Assembly (NCBI GenBank): GCA_905479415.1
Contig: CAJQMK010000053.1
Span: 1 to 54,545 of the forward strand
Source: an uncultured Flavobacteriaceae bacterium
GTDB taxonomy: Bacteria; Bacteroidota; Bacteroidia; Flavobacteriales; Flavobacteriaceae
Reading direction: 5' to 3'
Length of the DNA: 54,545 nucleotides
Shown here: positions 26,027 through 35,252 of the stretch, in pieces
Position numbering within the stretch: position 1 is the stretch's first letter
Layout of the letters: each line of letters begins with the position of its first letter
The notes under the pieces: generated by a model
Told to the model about the DNA's origin: nothing
The model's database searches: none
Seen by the model: only the letters and a program-made list of their open reading frames with translations
Translations under genes and position numbers: made by a program

Positions 26027-26476
26027 TTATATAAGTTTTGAACGCACAATATTAGATATAGTTTTGCCATCAGCTTTTCCAGAAAGTTTACTTGATGCAA
26101 TACCCATTACTTTACCCATATCTTTCATACCATGAGCACCAGTCTGATTAATAATTTCAGTAATTAATTTATCTAAGTCTTCTGTACTAATTTGATCTGG
26201 TAAAAATCTTTCAATTATCCTGGATTGGTTAATTTCAATATTTGCTAATTCTAATCTACTTTGTTTTTTATAAATCTCTGCACTTTCTTTTCTTTGTTTA
26301 ACAAGTTTTTGAAGAATTTTAATTTCATCTGATTCTTGAATATTGCCGTCTGAACCCTTTTGAGTTTGAGCTAATAAGAGTGCAGACTTAATTGCTCTTA
26401 AAGATTCTAATTCATCAACATTTTTTTCTTTCATTGCTGAAATAATTGAACTTGATATTTTATTTATTAATTTCAT
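26027..26476 (-). CDS. yqeY: GatB/YqeY domain protein
   Basis: A 149-residue stand-alone GatB/YqeY domain: helical N-terminal half with LESLRAIKSALLLAQTQKGS and DEIKILQKLVKQRKESAEIY, and a C-terminal half with ERFLPDQISTEDLDKLI, KDMGKVMGIASSKLSGKADG and ISNIVRSKL. The related tail of GatB recognises tRNA in the Glu-tRNA(Gln) amidotransferase; the function of free YqeY is not established, although a tRNA-related role is suspected. It is the last protein gene of the dcw run, 11 bases after ftsZ, and tRNA-Arg follows 7 bases later. Confidence 0.92.
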   Translation of the reverse strand: MKLINKISSSIISAMKEKNVDELESLRAIKSALLLAQTQKGSDGNIQESDEIKILQKLVKQRKESAEIYKKQSRLELANIEINQSRIIERFLPDQISTEDLDKLITEIINQTGAHGMKDMGKVMGIASSKLSGKADGKTISNIVRSKLI

Positions 26477-26487
26477 ATGATTTTATT

Positions 26488-28308
26488 TTAATCCACGTTA
26501 TCATGTAAAAACGAATTGCTAGTTCGCAAATTAATCTCTCCGTTTGAATCTTCACTAATAACAGTTCTAGAAGATTTAAATTGATCAATACTATCTAGAC
26601 TAACTCCGGCTCTTTTAAAAGCAGGTTCATTCTCCATAGAATTAATATTATTAGCTTTAGTAAAATTGTAATTATATTGCTTTAATTTTATTTTTCGCTC
26701 TTCGGTTCTTTTAGATAATCCATCGGCAATTGAACTATTTAAAGGATTTAAAACTACTTCATTATTATCATTTTTAAATTCAGAAGCCAAGGGCTCAACT
26801 GTCTTGTTAATAATCTCATAATCATCAATACCTGATTTATTAGCGTTTATCCCGTTAACTTCGGTTACAGGAATGATATGAACAGGATTTACAACTTCTA
26901 TTTCATTTATATCTTCAATTAGTTCATGAACAATTTTATCTGACTCAATTATTTGTTTTTTTAATGGCATATCAAAATCAAATGAAACTTGATCAATAGG
27001 TTTAAGTTCCTCAGGTGAAGTAACTTCAATTTCATTAATATTAAGTGAAACATCATTGATTTCAATTTCATCTTCATTAATTATTAAATTTGAATTCATC
27101 TCCTTATAATCAACATTAATGTCATTTATAATCCTTTCTTTTTCTAAATTTTCAATTTCAGGGTTAGTATTCTTAAAATCAATTGAATTTGAAGCAAAAT
27201 CAAATTGTAAAGAATCATTTTTATCAATCTGATTATTAGAACTTAGATTGTGAACATATCCACTATTTTCATCAAGATTATGAATTATTTTTTTTGGATC
27301 AGAATGTATAATTTCATCTTGTTGATTGGGTGCAAAACCTGTGGCAATTACAGTAACAGAAATAGAGTTTTCTAAATTCAAATCCTCACCTACTCCCATT
27401 ATAATATTAGCTCCGTGACCGGCTTTTTCTTGAATATAATCATTTATAAGCCCGATTTCATCAATTGTTATTTCTTCTTTACCTGAAACAATTAATAATA
27501 AAACATTTTTAGCTCCTGTAATTCTATTATCATTTAAAAGTGGGGAATCAAGAGCAGATGAAATAGCTTCAATTGACCTTTTAGTACCAGTAGCAGTAGA
27601 AGAACCCATTATAGCATTTCCGCTATTAGATAAGACTGTTTTAGCATCTTTTAAATCAATATTTTGAGTATAATGATGAGTTATAACTTCAGCTATTCCT
27701 CTTGAAGCTGTAGCTAACACTTCATCAGCTTTTGCAAATCCTTCTTTAAATCCTAAATTTCCGTAGATATCTCTCAAGTTATTATTATTAATTACAATTA
27801 AAGCATCTACTTCTTTTCTTAATTTTTCTATCCCTGTTTTGGCTTGTTGTTCTCTTATTTTACCTTCAAATTGAAATGGCATAGTGACAATTCCTACAGT
27901 TAAAATATCCAACTCTTTAGCTAATTTAGAAATAACCGGAGCAGCTCCAGTTCCGGTTCCTCCTCCCATTCCAGCAGTTATAAAAACCATTTTAGTATTT
28001 GTTTCAAGCATTTTCTTTAAATCATCAAAGCTTTCCATTGCTGCTTTTTCACCAATTTCGGGGTTAGCACCAGCTCCTAAACCTTCTGTTAATGAAATAC
28101 CAAGCTGAATTTTATTCTCTACTCTACTATTTTCTAAAGCTTGTGAATCGGTATTGCATACAACAAAATCGACTCCTTTTATTCCTTTAGAGTGCATGTA
28201 ATTAATTGCATTACTTCCTCCACCACCAACTCCGATGACTTTTATTACATTACTTTGATTTTTAGGTAAATCAAATGGTAAATTATTTATTTCTGGGTTT
28301 AAGTGCAT
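26488..28308 (-). CDS. ftsZ: cell division protein FtsZ (long C-terminal linker)
   Basis: Tubulin-like GTPase that forms the Z ring. The 606 residues are far longer than the approximately 380 of Escherichia coli. The GTPase and polymerisation core occupies about 20-325, with VIGVGGGGSNAINYM (25-39), the tubulin signature GGGTGTG (115-121) and the T7 catalytic loop region in EVLATASRGIAEV. Residues 331-595 form an acidic, low-complexity linker containing two INEIEV units (424-429 and 467-472). The end is the conserved NSFLHDNVD peptide, likely the FtsA-binding tail. Flavobacteriia FtsZ proteins are typically of this long form. It lies 10 bases after ftsA. Confidence 0.97.
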   Translation of the reverse strand: MHLNPEINNLPFDLPKNQSNVIKVIGVGGGGSNAINYMHSKGIKGVDFVVCNTDSQALENSRVENKIQLGISLTEGLGAGANPEIGEKAAMESFDDLKKMLETNTKMVFITAGMGGGTGTGAAPVISKLAKELDILTVGIVTMPFQFEGKIREQQAKTGIEKLRKEVDALIVINNNNLRDIYGNLGFKEGFAKADEVLATASRGIAEVITHHYTQNIDLKDAKTVLSNSGNAIMGSSTATGTKRSIEAISSALDSPLLNDNRITGAKNVLLLIVSGKEEITIDEIGLINDYIQEKAGHGANIIMGVGEDLNLENSISVTVIATGFAPNQQDEIIHSDPKKIIHNLDENSGYVHNLSSNNQIDKNDSLQFDFASNSIDFKNTNPEIENLEKERIINDINVDYKEMNSNLIINEDEIEINDVSLNINEIEVTSPEELKPIDQVSFDFDMPLKKQIIESDKIVHELIEDINEIEVVNPVHIIPVTEVNGINANKSGIDDYEIINKTVEPLASEFKNDNNEVVLNPLNSSIADGLSKRTEERKIKLKQYNYNFTKANNINSMENEPAFKRAGVSLDSIDQFKSSRTVISEDSNGEINLRTSNSFLHDNVD

Positions 28309-28318
28309 AATCTTTAAT

Positions 28319-29614
28319 TTATTCGGCGTTATCTAAAAATGTTTTTATTTTTTCTGTAAACTTTTCAAAAATTGTTAACCTTTCACTTTGAATAGTATCA
28401 TCAATTTCTTCAAGTTCATTATTGTCTGTATCTTCTTTTATATTACTTTTTTTATTAATTTTTGTTGAGTTCATAACCAAACCAACAGCTGTAGCATACA
28501 TAGGACTTGAAATATCAATTGAATTATTTCCTGCTAAGTGTTCGCTAGGGTGACCCAATCTAGTATCCATTCCTGTTATATATTCAACGAGTTGTTTTAA
28601 ATGTTTTAATTGACTACCACCTCCAGTTAAAACAATACCAGCAATCAATTTCTTTTTCTGTTCTTCATGTCCATAATTTTTAATTTCTATATAAACCTGT
28701 TCGACTATTTCAACAACTCTTGCATGAATAATTTTTGATAAATTTTTTAGAGTAATTTCTTTTGGGTCTCTTCCTCTTAAACCTGGAATTGAAACAATTT
28801 CATTTTCTTTATTCTCTCCAGGCCAAGCGGAACCAAATTTAATTTTCAATAGTTCTGCCTGTTTTTCTATAATTGAACATCCTTCTTTTATGTCTTCAGT
28901 AATAATATTACCTCCAAAAGGGATCACAGATGTATGACGAATAATTCCATCTTTAAAAATTGCTAAGTCTGTAGTTCCGCCTCCAATGTCAATTAAAGCA
29001 ACACCTGCTTCTTTTTCTTCTTGACTTAACACAGCATCAGAGGATGCTATAGGCTCTAATGTAATTCCTTCAAAATCAATGCCTGCACTTTTGATGCATC
29101 TAGCTATATTTTTAATTGAAGATACTTGACCAACAACTACATGGAAATTTGCTTCTAGTCTTCCACCAAACATTCCTATTGGCTCTTTAATTTCAGCCTG
29201 ACCATCAACCTTATAATCTTGAGGCAATACATGAATTATTTCTTCTCCAGGCAACATAACTAATTTATAAACCTGATTAATTAATTTGTCTAAGTCATCT
29301 GTATTAATAACGGTATCAGAATTAATTCTGGTTATGTAGTCACTATGTTGAAGGCTTCTGATATGTTGACCAGCAATACCAACAATAACTTTATCAATTT
29401 TTTCTGATGAATTTAATTCTGCTTCATTTACAGCTGCCTGAATAGATTGAATTGTTTGAGTAATATTATTTACTACTCCACGATGAACGCCTAAACTTTT
29501 TGATTTACCTATTCCAATTATTTTTAATTTTCCATATTCATTTAAAGATCCAATTAAAGCAACAATTTTTGTTGTGCCTATATCTAATCCGACAAATAAA
29601 TTTTTTGTTCCCAT
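28319..29614 (-). CDS. ftsA: cell division protein FtsA
   Basis: Actin-like ATPase that tethers FtsZ to the membrane. The 431 residues show the phosphate 1 loop GLDIGTTKIVALIG (9-22), the SHS2/1C domain inserted after about residue 85, phosphate 2 in VALIDIGGGTTDLAIFKDG, and the adenosine motif GIVLTGGGSQLKHLKQL. The C-terminal helix IFEKFTEKIKTFLDN is amphipathic and fits the membrane-targeting sequence. It lies between ftsQ (2-base gap) and ftsZ (10-base gap). Confidence 0.96.
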   Translation of the reverse strand: MGTKNLFVGLDIGTTKIVALIGSLNEYGKLKIIGIGKSKSLGVHRGVVNNITQTIQSIQAAVNEAELNSSEKIDKVIVGIAGQHIRSLQHSDYITRINSDTVINTDDLDKLINQVYKLVMLPGEEIIHVLPQDYKVDGQAEIKEPIGMFGGRLEANFHVVVGQVSSIKNIARCIKSAGIDFEGITLEPIASSDAVLSQEEKEAGVALIDIGGGTTDLAIFKDGIIRHTSVIPFGGNIITEDIKEGCSIIEKQAELLKIKFGSAWPGENKENEIVSIPGLRGRDPKEITLKNLSKIIHARVVEIVEQVYIEIKNYGHEEQKKKLIAGIVLTGGGSQLKHLKQLVEYITGMDTRLGHPSEHLAGNNSIDISSPMYATAVGLVMNSTKINKKSNIKEDTDNNELEEIDDTIQSERLTIFEKFTEKIKTFLDNAE

Positions 29615-29616
29615 AA

Positions 29617-30324
29617 TTATTTTCTTTGTATTATAACCTGATTTTTAAAATCAAGATTCACGGATTTCAAACTATCTAACAAACCAGAAGAATAAACAGT
29701 ATTAAAAAATACTTCATATTTTTTAAGTTTTGAGACATAGTTTGTATCACCGATTAAATTCAAATTATATTTAAACCCATCTACGTTAAATATTAATTTA
29801 TTATTTGACTTTGTTAATCCAGCTATATGATTTGATAAAAATTTATCATTTTTTAAGAAGAGACCTAAATCACCAAACATTATAAAATCAATCGAATCTA
29901 CATCACTTAATATCATTGGACATATTTCTGAAAAATTTTTAGATAATGGCATTTTTTTTCCGTTAGAATCTATATAATATTCTTCATTCAAAACTCTAAA
30001 CACTGGATTTTTTTCTATAATATTCACTCCCACTTTTCCTTCAATACTTAGTGATACTTCAACTGAACTTACATATTCGTTTGATAAAATTACACGTTCA
30101 ATTTCTTTCAAATTTAAATTACTTTTCAAAATTTCATTAGAAATTAATTTACTTTGTATTAACAATTTATTAACCGAATCTTTAGATATAAATTTAAAAT
30201 CAGTATCCAAATAACTTAAGTCAGAAAACTTAATACTTCTGTTCTGATTTTTATTAAAACTAAACAATGTCAATAAACTAACAGATAGCACTAAAAAAGT
30301 CATTTTTAACATATTTAAATTCAT
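29617..30324 (-). CDS. ftsQ: cell division protein FtsQ
   Basis: A 235-residue bitopic protein of the divisome that bridges early and late division proteins. One transmembrane helix occupies about residues 5-23 (MLKMTFLVLSVSLLTLFSF), followed by a short POTRA domain (about 40-115, with INLKEIE-like SNLNLKEIERVILSNEYVSS and VSLSIEGKVGVNIIEKNPVF) and a beta domain with YYIDSNGKKMPLSKN. The sequence is diverged, as usual for Bacteroidota FtsQ, and much of the confidence comes from its position between murC and ftsA. No ddl gene lies in front of it. Confidence 0.9.
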   Translation of the reverse strand: MNLNMLKMTFLVLSVSLLTLFSFNKNQNRSIKFSDLSYLDTDFKFISKDSVNKLLIQSKLISNEILKSNLNLKEIERVILSNEYVSSVEVSLSIEGKVGVNIIEKNPVFRVLNEEYYIDSNGKKMPLSKNFSEICPMILSDVDSIDFIMFGDLGLFLKNDKFLSNHIAGLTKSNNKLIFNVDGFKYNLNLIGDTNYVSKLKKYEVFFNTVYSSGLLDSLKSVNLDFKNQVIIQRK

Positions 30325-30325
30325 A

Positions 30326-31666
30326 TCAGAAAAGAATATTATTTTTAATTATTTCAACTTCATCAGCAATATCTCCAGCGCCCATTATTATAAAAACTTC
30401 AGAATCAGATTCTTTTAAAGAATTTGATAAATCAGATTTATTTAATAATGATTTATTTTTATTATCAATTAATTCTAATAATTTTTCAGAACTAATATTT
30501 GTTATAGGTTTTTCTCTTGCAGGATATATTTCTGTTAAAATGATATTATCAAACTTTGATAATATTTCTGCAAATTCATCAATAAAATCTCTTGTCCTTG
30601 AGTATAAATGCGGTTGAAAAATAGCAGTATTTGTTTTGTTAGGATATAAATCTTTAACAGTTTCATAAACAGCTTTAATCTCACTTGGATGGTGAGCATA
30701 ATCGTCTATAATAATTTTAGGCGATCGTAATGCGTAGCTAAATCTTCTTTTAACACCCAAAAATGTAGACAAAGAGTTTATGATTGATTTGTCATCAATA
30801 TTTAATTCTTTTCCAATTGCAAATGCAGCAAGTGCATTTAATGCGTTATGCTTTCCTGGCATATTAAACTTTACAGAATCGACTGAAATTCCATTATAAT
30901 TTATATTAAAAAAGGAAGAAGATTTTGAATTAGAATAATTCGATATGAAATATTCACATTTAGAACTAAATCCATATGAAATACCTCCTAGAAAAGTTTT
31001 TTCATTAGAAAATAATACTCCTTTGGATTTAATGTTGTCGACAAATTGGGTAAATGCACTATCTAATTTCTCTTTAGAATTATAAATATCTAAATGATCA
31101 GGATCAACTGAGGTTACACAAGCTATATTTGGAAATAAAGTATGGAATGATCTATCAAATTCGTCGGCTTCAACTAATACAATATCATTTCCATTTTGTA
31201 ATAAGTTTGAGTCATAATTCTCAGAGATTCCTCCAATAAAAGAAGTAAAGCTAATATTGTTTTCATAAAGAATATGAGATAAAATTGATGAAGTTGTTGT
31301 TTTACCGTGAGTTCCTGCAACAGCAATACAAAATTTATTTTGAGAAATCAGTCCAAGAAGTTCTGACCTTTTTAAAATTCTAAATCCATTTTCTTTAAAA
31401 AACTTAAACTCTTTATTAGATTTAGAAATAGCAGGAGTATACACTATCAAAGTTTCTAAATGATTTAAAAACTCAGATGGAATATTTATAACATCATCTT
31501 TGTAGTGAACTTTAGCGCCTTTATTTGAGAGTAGTTTAGTTATATTAGAATTTACTTTATCATATCCAGCAACATATTTTTTTTCATTGATAAAATAAAA
31601 AGCTAAGGAAGACATGCCTATACCACCAATTCCTAAAAAATAAATGTTTTTGTAATTATTAATCAT
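30326..31666 (-). CDS. murC: UDP-N-acetylmuramate--L-alanine ligase
   Basis: ATP-dependent ligase adding L-alanine to UDP-MurNAc, the first peptide step of peptidoglycan synthesis. The 446 residues have the N-terminal UDP-binding Rossmann motif FLGIGGIGMSSLAFY (10-24), the ATP loop GTHGKTTTSS (118-127), the central Mur ligase signature EADEFDRSFHTLFPNI with CVTSVDPDHLD, and the C-terminal domain IIIDDYAHHPSEIKAVYET. It overlaps the murG stop region by 4 bases and is one base from ftsQ. Confidence 0.97.
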   Translation of the reverse strand: MINNYKNIYFLGIGGIGMSSLAFYFINEKKYVAGYDKVNSNITKLLSNKGAKVHYKDDVINIPSEFLNHLETLIVYTPAISKSNKEFKFFKENGFRILKRSELLGLISQNKFCIAVAGTHGKTTTSSILSHILYENNISFTSFIGGISENYDSNLLQNGNDIVLVEADEFDRSFHTLFPNIACVTSVDPDHLDIYNSKEKLDSAFTQFVDNIKSKGVLFSNEKTFLGGISYGFSSKCEYFISNYSNSKSSSFFNINYNGISVDSVKFNMPGKHNALNALAAFAIGKELNIDDKSIINSLSTFLGVKRRFSYALRSPKIIIDDYAHHPSEIKAVYETVKDLYPNKTNTAIFQPHLYSRTRDFIDEFAEILSKFDNIILTEIYPAREKPITNISSEKLLELIDNKNKSLLNKSDLSNSLKESDSEVFIIMGAGDIADEVEIIKNNILF

Positions 31667-32751
31667 TTCAAAAAACTATTAATTTTATTAACGATATCAA
31701 CCGTAGCATTAGGCCTTTCAATTTTTTTAATTGAATTTGATAATTTTAAAGAATATTCTTCATTAGTAAATATTTTTTCAAAAACTCGATTAAACTCAGT
31801 ATCTAAATCTTTTTCTTTTACAATTTCTGCAGAATTTAAATTAACAATTGACATTGCATTTTTAGTTTGATGGTCTTCTGCAACGTTCGGAGAAGGAATG
31901 AAAATCACTGGCTTACCAACAATGCATAATTCAGAAATCACGCTTGCACCAGATCTCGATACAATATAATCAGCTACTTTATATGCATAGTTCATTCTTT
32001 TTATGAACGGCTTAACTTTTACTATGTCCGAATCAAAAGATTGGTATTGTTGAAAATAATTTTTTCCACATTGCCATAAAACTTGAATACCTAACTTTTT
32101 GAAATAATTTAAATTGGATTTAATAAATTCATTAATTTTTAATGCACCTAAACTTCCTCCCAAAACTAATAAGGTTTTTTTATTTTTATTTAGACTAAAA
32201 AACTCCAATGAAACTTCTTTAGAGATTGTTGAAACATAAATATCCTTTCTTACGGGATTTCCAGTAAACAATAATTTAGATTTAGGAAAATACCTGTCCA
32301 TTTTTGGATAAGAAACACAAATATAATTGACTGATTTTGATAGAATTCTATTAGTAATTCCAGGATAGGAGTTTTGCTCTTGAATTAGAGTTGGTATTTT
32401 TAATTTTGAAGCAACATATAAAACCGGTCCACTGGCAAAACCTCCGGTTCCTACTACAAAATCAGGTTTAAAGTTTTTAATTATAAAATAAGATTTTATA
32501 ATACTTAAAAGAACCTTTAATGGAACTAATAAATTTGAAAAATGTAATTTTCTATTAATTCCACTAATCCATAATCCTTTAATATCGTATCCGTATTCTG
32601 GAACTTTTTGCATCTCCATTCGATCACATGAACCAACAAACAGTATTTTATTGTTATCAAATTTTGTAGATAATTCTTCAGCAATAGAAATTGCAGGGTA
32701 AATATGCCCTCCTGTTCCTCCACCTGAAATTAAAAATCTATTCTGTTTCAC
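31663..32751 (-). CDS. murG: UDP-GlcNAc:lipid I N-acetylglucosaminyltransferase
   Basis: Peripheral membrane GT28 enzyme converting lipid I to lipid II. The 362 residues show the N-terminal glycine-rich loop SGGGTGGHIYPAISIAEEL (9-27), FKPDFVVGTGGFASGPVLYV with the second glycine loop, and the C-terminal donor site ADYIVSRSGASVISELCIVG followed by GKPVIFIPSPNVAEDHQTKNA. It starts with GTG; no in-frame ATG fits better. The start overlaps the 3' end of ftsW by 14 bases, and the stop overlaps murC by 4 bases. Confidence 0.97.
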   Translation of the reverse strand: MKQNRFLISGGGTGGHIYPAISIAEELSTKFDNNKILFVGSCDRMEMQKVPEYGYDIKGLWISGINRKLHFSNLLVPLKVLLSIIKSYFIIKNFKPDFVVGTGGFASGPVLYVASKLKIPTLIQEQNSYPGITNRILSKSVNYICVSYPKMDRYFPKSKLLFTGNPVRKDIYVSTISKEVSLEFFSLNKNKKTLLVLGGSLGALKINEFIKSNLNYFKKLGIQVLWQCGKNYFQQYQSFDSDIVKVKPFIKRMNYAYKVADYIVSRSGASVISELCIVGKPVIFIPSPNVAEDHQTKNAMSIVNLNSAEIVKEKDLDTEFNRVFEKIFTNEEYSLKLSNSIKKIERPNATVDIVNKINSFLK

Positions 32752-33910
32752 TTAATATATTTAAGGGATTATCAGTATTTAAATTTTCTATTGAATCTTT
32801 AGAACTTACACTTAAAACTATACCAAGTGCTAGAAAAGTCATCCAAATAGATGTCCCACCAGTACTTATTAAAGGTAGGGGCTGGCCAGTAACAGGGAAA
32901 AGCTGAACTGCAACTCCCATATTAATGAATGCTTGAAAAATTATAGGTAACCCTGCACCTAATGCCAATAATTGTCCAAAAACAGTATTAGACTTATACG
33001 ACACTATTATTACTCTAAAAAATAATAAAAGGTACAGAAACAATATACTAATTGCTCCTACAGTTCCATATTCTTCAGTAATTATTGCATAAATAAAATC
33101 AGATGTACTTTGGGGAAGAATATTTTTCATTGAACTTTTTCCTGCCCCAACTCCGAAAACCATTCCAGATGCTATTGCAGATTTAGCTCTCAAAATTTGA
33201 TAATTATTTTCAGAATTCTCAGATGATGAAAAATTTTCGATTCTACTTACCCATGTATCTATTCTATTAGGCATTAAATCTGGATAATTTTTCACAGTTA
33301 AAAAGAAAAGTGAAAAAAGTATTATTCCAGAAATCCCTATTCCTAGTAAATATTTAAAAGGATATCCTCCAATGAAAATTAAAGTAATTATCATCAAAAA
33401 TATCATAGCAGCAGTCGAAAAGTTTGATGGTAAGATTAAAAACACTATTAATATAATTGGAATCCATAAAGGAATTATAGATTTAGAAAAACTTATGTTT
33501 TTATTATAATTTTTAGACAAATAAAATGAAACATAAACCATCAACACAACTATAGCCATCGACGACGGCTGAAAAGATAAACCAATTATTGGTAACTTAA
33601 TCCATCTACTTGCGTTAGCTCCATCTATTACATTTCCCTGTAAAGAAGTAATAAGTAAAACAGTTATTATTAAAGGTAATGCCAATTTTGACAATCCCTT
33701 AAAATATTTATAAGGAATTAAATGTGTACCGTACATTATTAAAACACCAACTGTTATAATTGCAAAATGTTTTATGACATTCGATAAAACAAAGCTGTTT
33801 CCAAAATTAGAGCTTGCACTGTAAACAGGTAAAAAAGAAAAAACTGCCAATAATAGAACTATTGACCAAATTATCTTATCTCCTCTGATTTTTTTTATTA
33901 ATAAATTCAT
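32738..33910 (-). CDS. ftsW: SEDS peptidoglycan polymerase FtsW
   Basis: A 390-residue SEDS-family integral membrane glycosyltransferase that polymerises lipid II at the septum with FtsI. About ten hydrophobic helices are visible. Conserved elements include NASRWIKLPIIGLSFQPSSM with the catalytic-region motif, GYPFKYLLG, LRAKSAIASGMVFGVGAGKS, YAIITEEYGTVGAISILF and the C-terminal PVTGQPLPLISTGGTSIW. A RodA paralogue would look similar; the position between murD and murG identifies it as FtsW. It overlaps murD by one base. Confidence 0.95.
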   Translation of the reverse strand: MNLLIKKIRGDKIIWSIVLLLAVFSFLPVYSASSNFGNSFVLSNVIKHFAIITVGVLIMYGTHLIPYKYFKGLSKLALPLIITVLLITSLQGNVIDGANASRWIKLPIIGLSFQPSSMAIVVLMVYVSFYLSKNYNKNISFSKSIIPLWIPIILIVFLILPSNFSTAAMIFLMIITLIFIGGYPFKYLLGIGISGIILFSLFFLTVKNYPDLMPNRIDTWVSRIENFSSSENSENNYQILRAKSAIASGMVFGVGAGKSSMKNILPQSTSDFIYAIITEEYGTVGAISILFLYLLLFFRVIIVSYKSNTVFGQLLALGAGLPIIFQAFINMGVAVQLFPVTGQPLPLISTGGTSIWMTFLALGIVLSVSSKDSIENLNTDNPLNILSETE

Positions 33911-35250
33911 TACAATTTTCTAACCGCATCTTTAAATTGATTTCCTCTGTCTTCGTAATTTTTGAATAAGTCAAAACTTGAACAGGCTGGTGACAATAAC
34001 ACACTATCTTTAGGTTCAGCAATTTTATATGCATTTTTTACAGCTTGAACCATATTGTCGTTTTCTATAATTGTCTCAACAAATGGAGAAAATGATTCTA
34101 TAATTTTTGAATTATCAATTCCAATACAAATAATTGCTTTAACCTTTTCTCTTACCAAAGGAATTAAATCATCGTAATTATTTCCCTTATCTACACCTCC
34201 AACAATCCAAACAGTTGAAGATTTCATAGAATCTAAAGCGTAATAAACCGCGTTTACATTTGTGGCTTTTGAATCATTTATATATTTTACTTTTTGGATT
34301 GTTAACACATGTTCAAGTCTATGATTTATAGATTGAAAATTTCCTAATGACTCTCTGATATTTTCATTGCTAATATTTAAAATTTTTGCAACAGTTGCTG
34401 CAGCCATATTATTTTGAACATTATGCTTTCCTTTAATAGATAAATTTTCGATTGGTATCATAAAATTTGAGTTATTTATATTAGAATTAATATTTTCGTT
34501 TTTAAAATAAGTAAGATTATTCCCATTAGAGTTTTCGAGTGAAAATGGAATTTTTATAGAATTAATATTTCTATTGCCTAGTTCAGAAATGATTTTGTCA
34601 TCGTCATAATTGTAAATTAAATAATCTGATGATGTCTGATTAGAAATGATTTTGAATTTTGAGTTAACATAATTCTGAAAATCATAATTATATCTCTCTA
34701 AATGATCAGGCGTTAAATTGGTGATAATTGAGATAAACGGATGAAAATTTATTATATCCTCTAATTGAAAACTACTTAGTTCTAATACAACATATTCAAA
34801 GTTATTTTCGGCCGTTAAAAAAGAAAAACTATTACCAATATTACCAGCCAGTCCAACACTTTTTCCTGAGTTTTTAAGAATGTGATAAATAAGAGAACAT
34901 GTAGTTGTTTTACCATTAGATCCAGTAACTCCAATTAAAATAGAATTTGTAAATCTATAGGCAAATTCAATTTCTGAAATTATTGGTATATTTTTAGATT
35001 TAATTTTGATAATTATTTCTGAGTTATTAGAAATTCCGGGACTTTTAACAACCTCTTTGGCATTGAAAAACTTAGCTAGAGTATGTCCACCCTCTTCGTA
35101 ATTAATTTGATTGTTTTCTAATATTTTTTTATATTTTTTTTGTATTGTGTTAAACTCTGAAAGGAAAACATCATATCCATTCTTATTAGCAAGAAAGGCA
35201 GCTCCAACACCACTTTCTCCACCTCCAATAACAACAATACTATTTTTCAT
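33910..35250 (-). CDS. murD: UDP-N-acetylmuramoylalanine--D-glutamate ligase
   Basis: ATP-dependent ligase that adds D-glutamate to UDP-MurNAc-L-Ala. The 446 residues include VIGGGESGVGAAFLANKNG (7-25), the ATP loop GVTGSNGKTTT (108-118), VLELSSFQLEDI, TPDHLERY, the GKHNVQNNMAAA segment, NDSKATNVNAVYYAL and WIVGGVDKGNNYDDL in the C-terminal domain, ending with LSPACSSFDLFKNYEDRG, characteristic of MurD. It is 2 bases from mraY and overlaps ftsW by one base (stop and start share the A of the ATG). Confidence 0.97.
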   Translation of the reverse strand: MKNSIVVIGGGESGVGAAFLANKNGYDVFLSEFNTIQKKYKKILENNQINYEEGGHTLAKFFNAKEVVKSPGISNNSEIIIKIKSKNIPIISEIEFAYRFTNSILIGVTGSNGKTTTCSLIYHILKNSGKSVGLAGNIGNSFSFLTAENNFEYVVLELSSFQLEDIINFHPFISIITNLTPDHLERYNYDFQNYVNSKFKIISNQTSSDYLIYNYDDDKIISELGNRNINSIKIPFSLENSNGNNLTYFKNENINSNINNSNFMIPIENLSIKGKHNVQNNMAAATVAKILNISNENIRESLGNFQSINHRLEHVLTIQKVKYINDSKATNVNAVYYALDSMKSSTVWIVGGVDKGNNYDDLIPLVREKVKAIICIGIDNSKIIESFSPFVETIIENDNMVQAVKNAYKIAEPKDSVLLSPACSSFDLFKNYEDRGNQFKDAVRKL

Positions 35251-35252
35251 TA

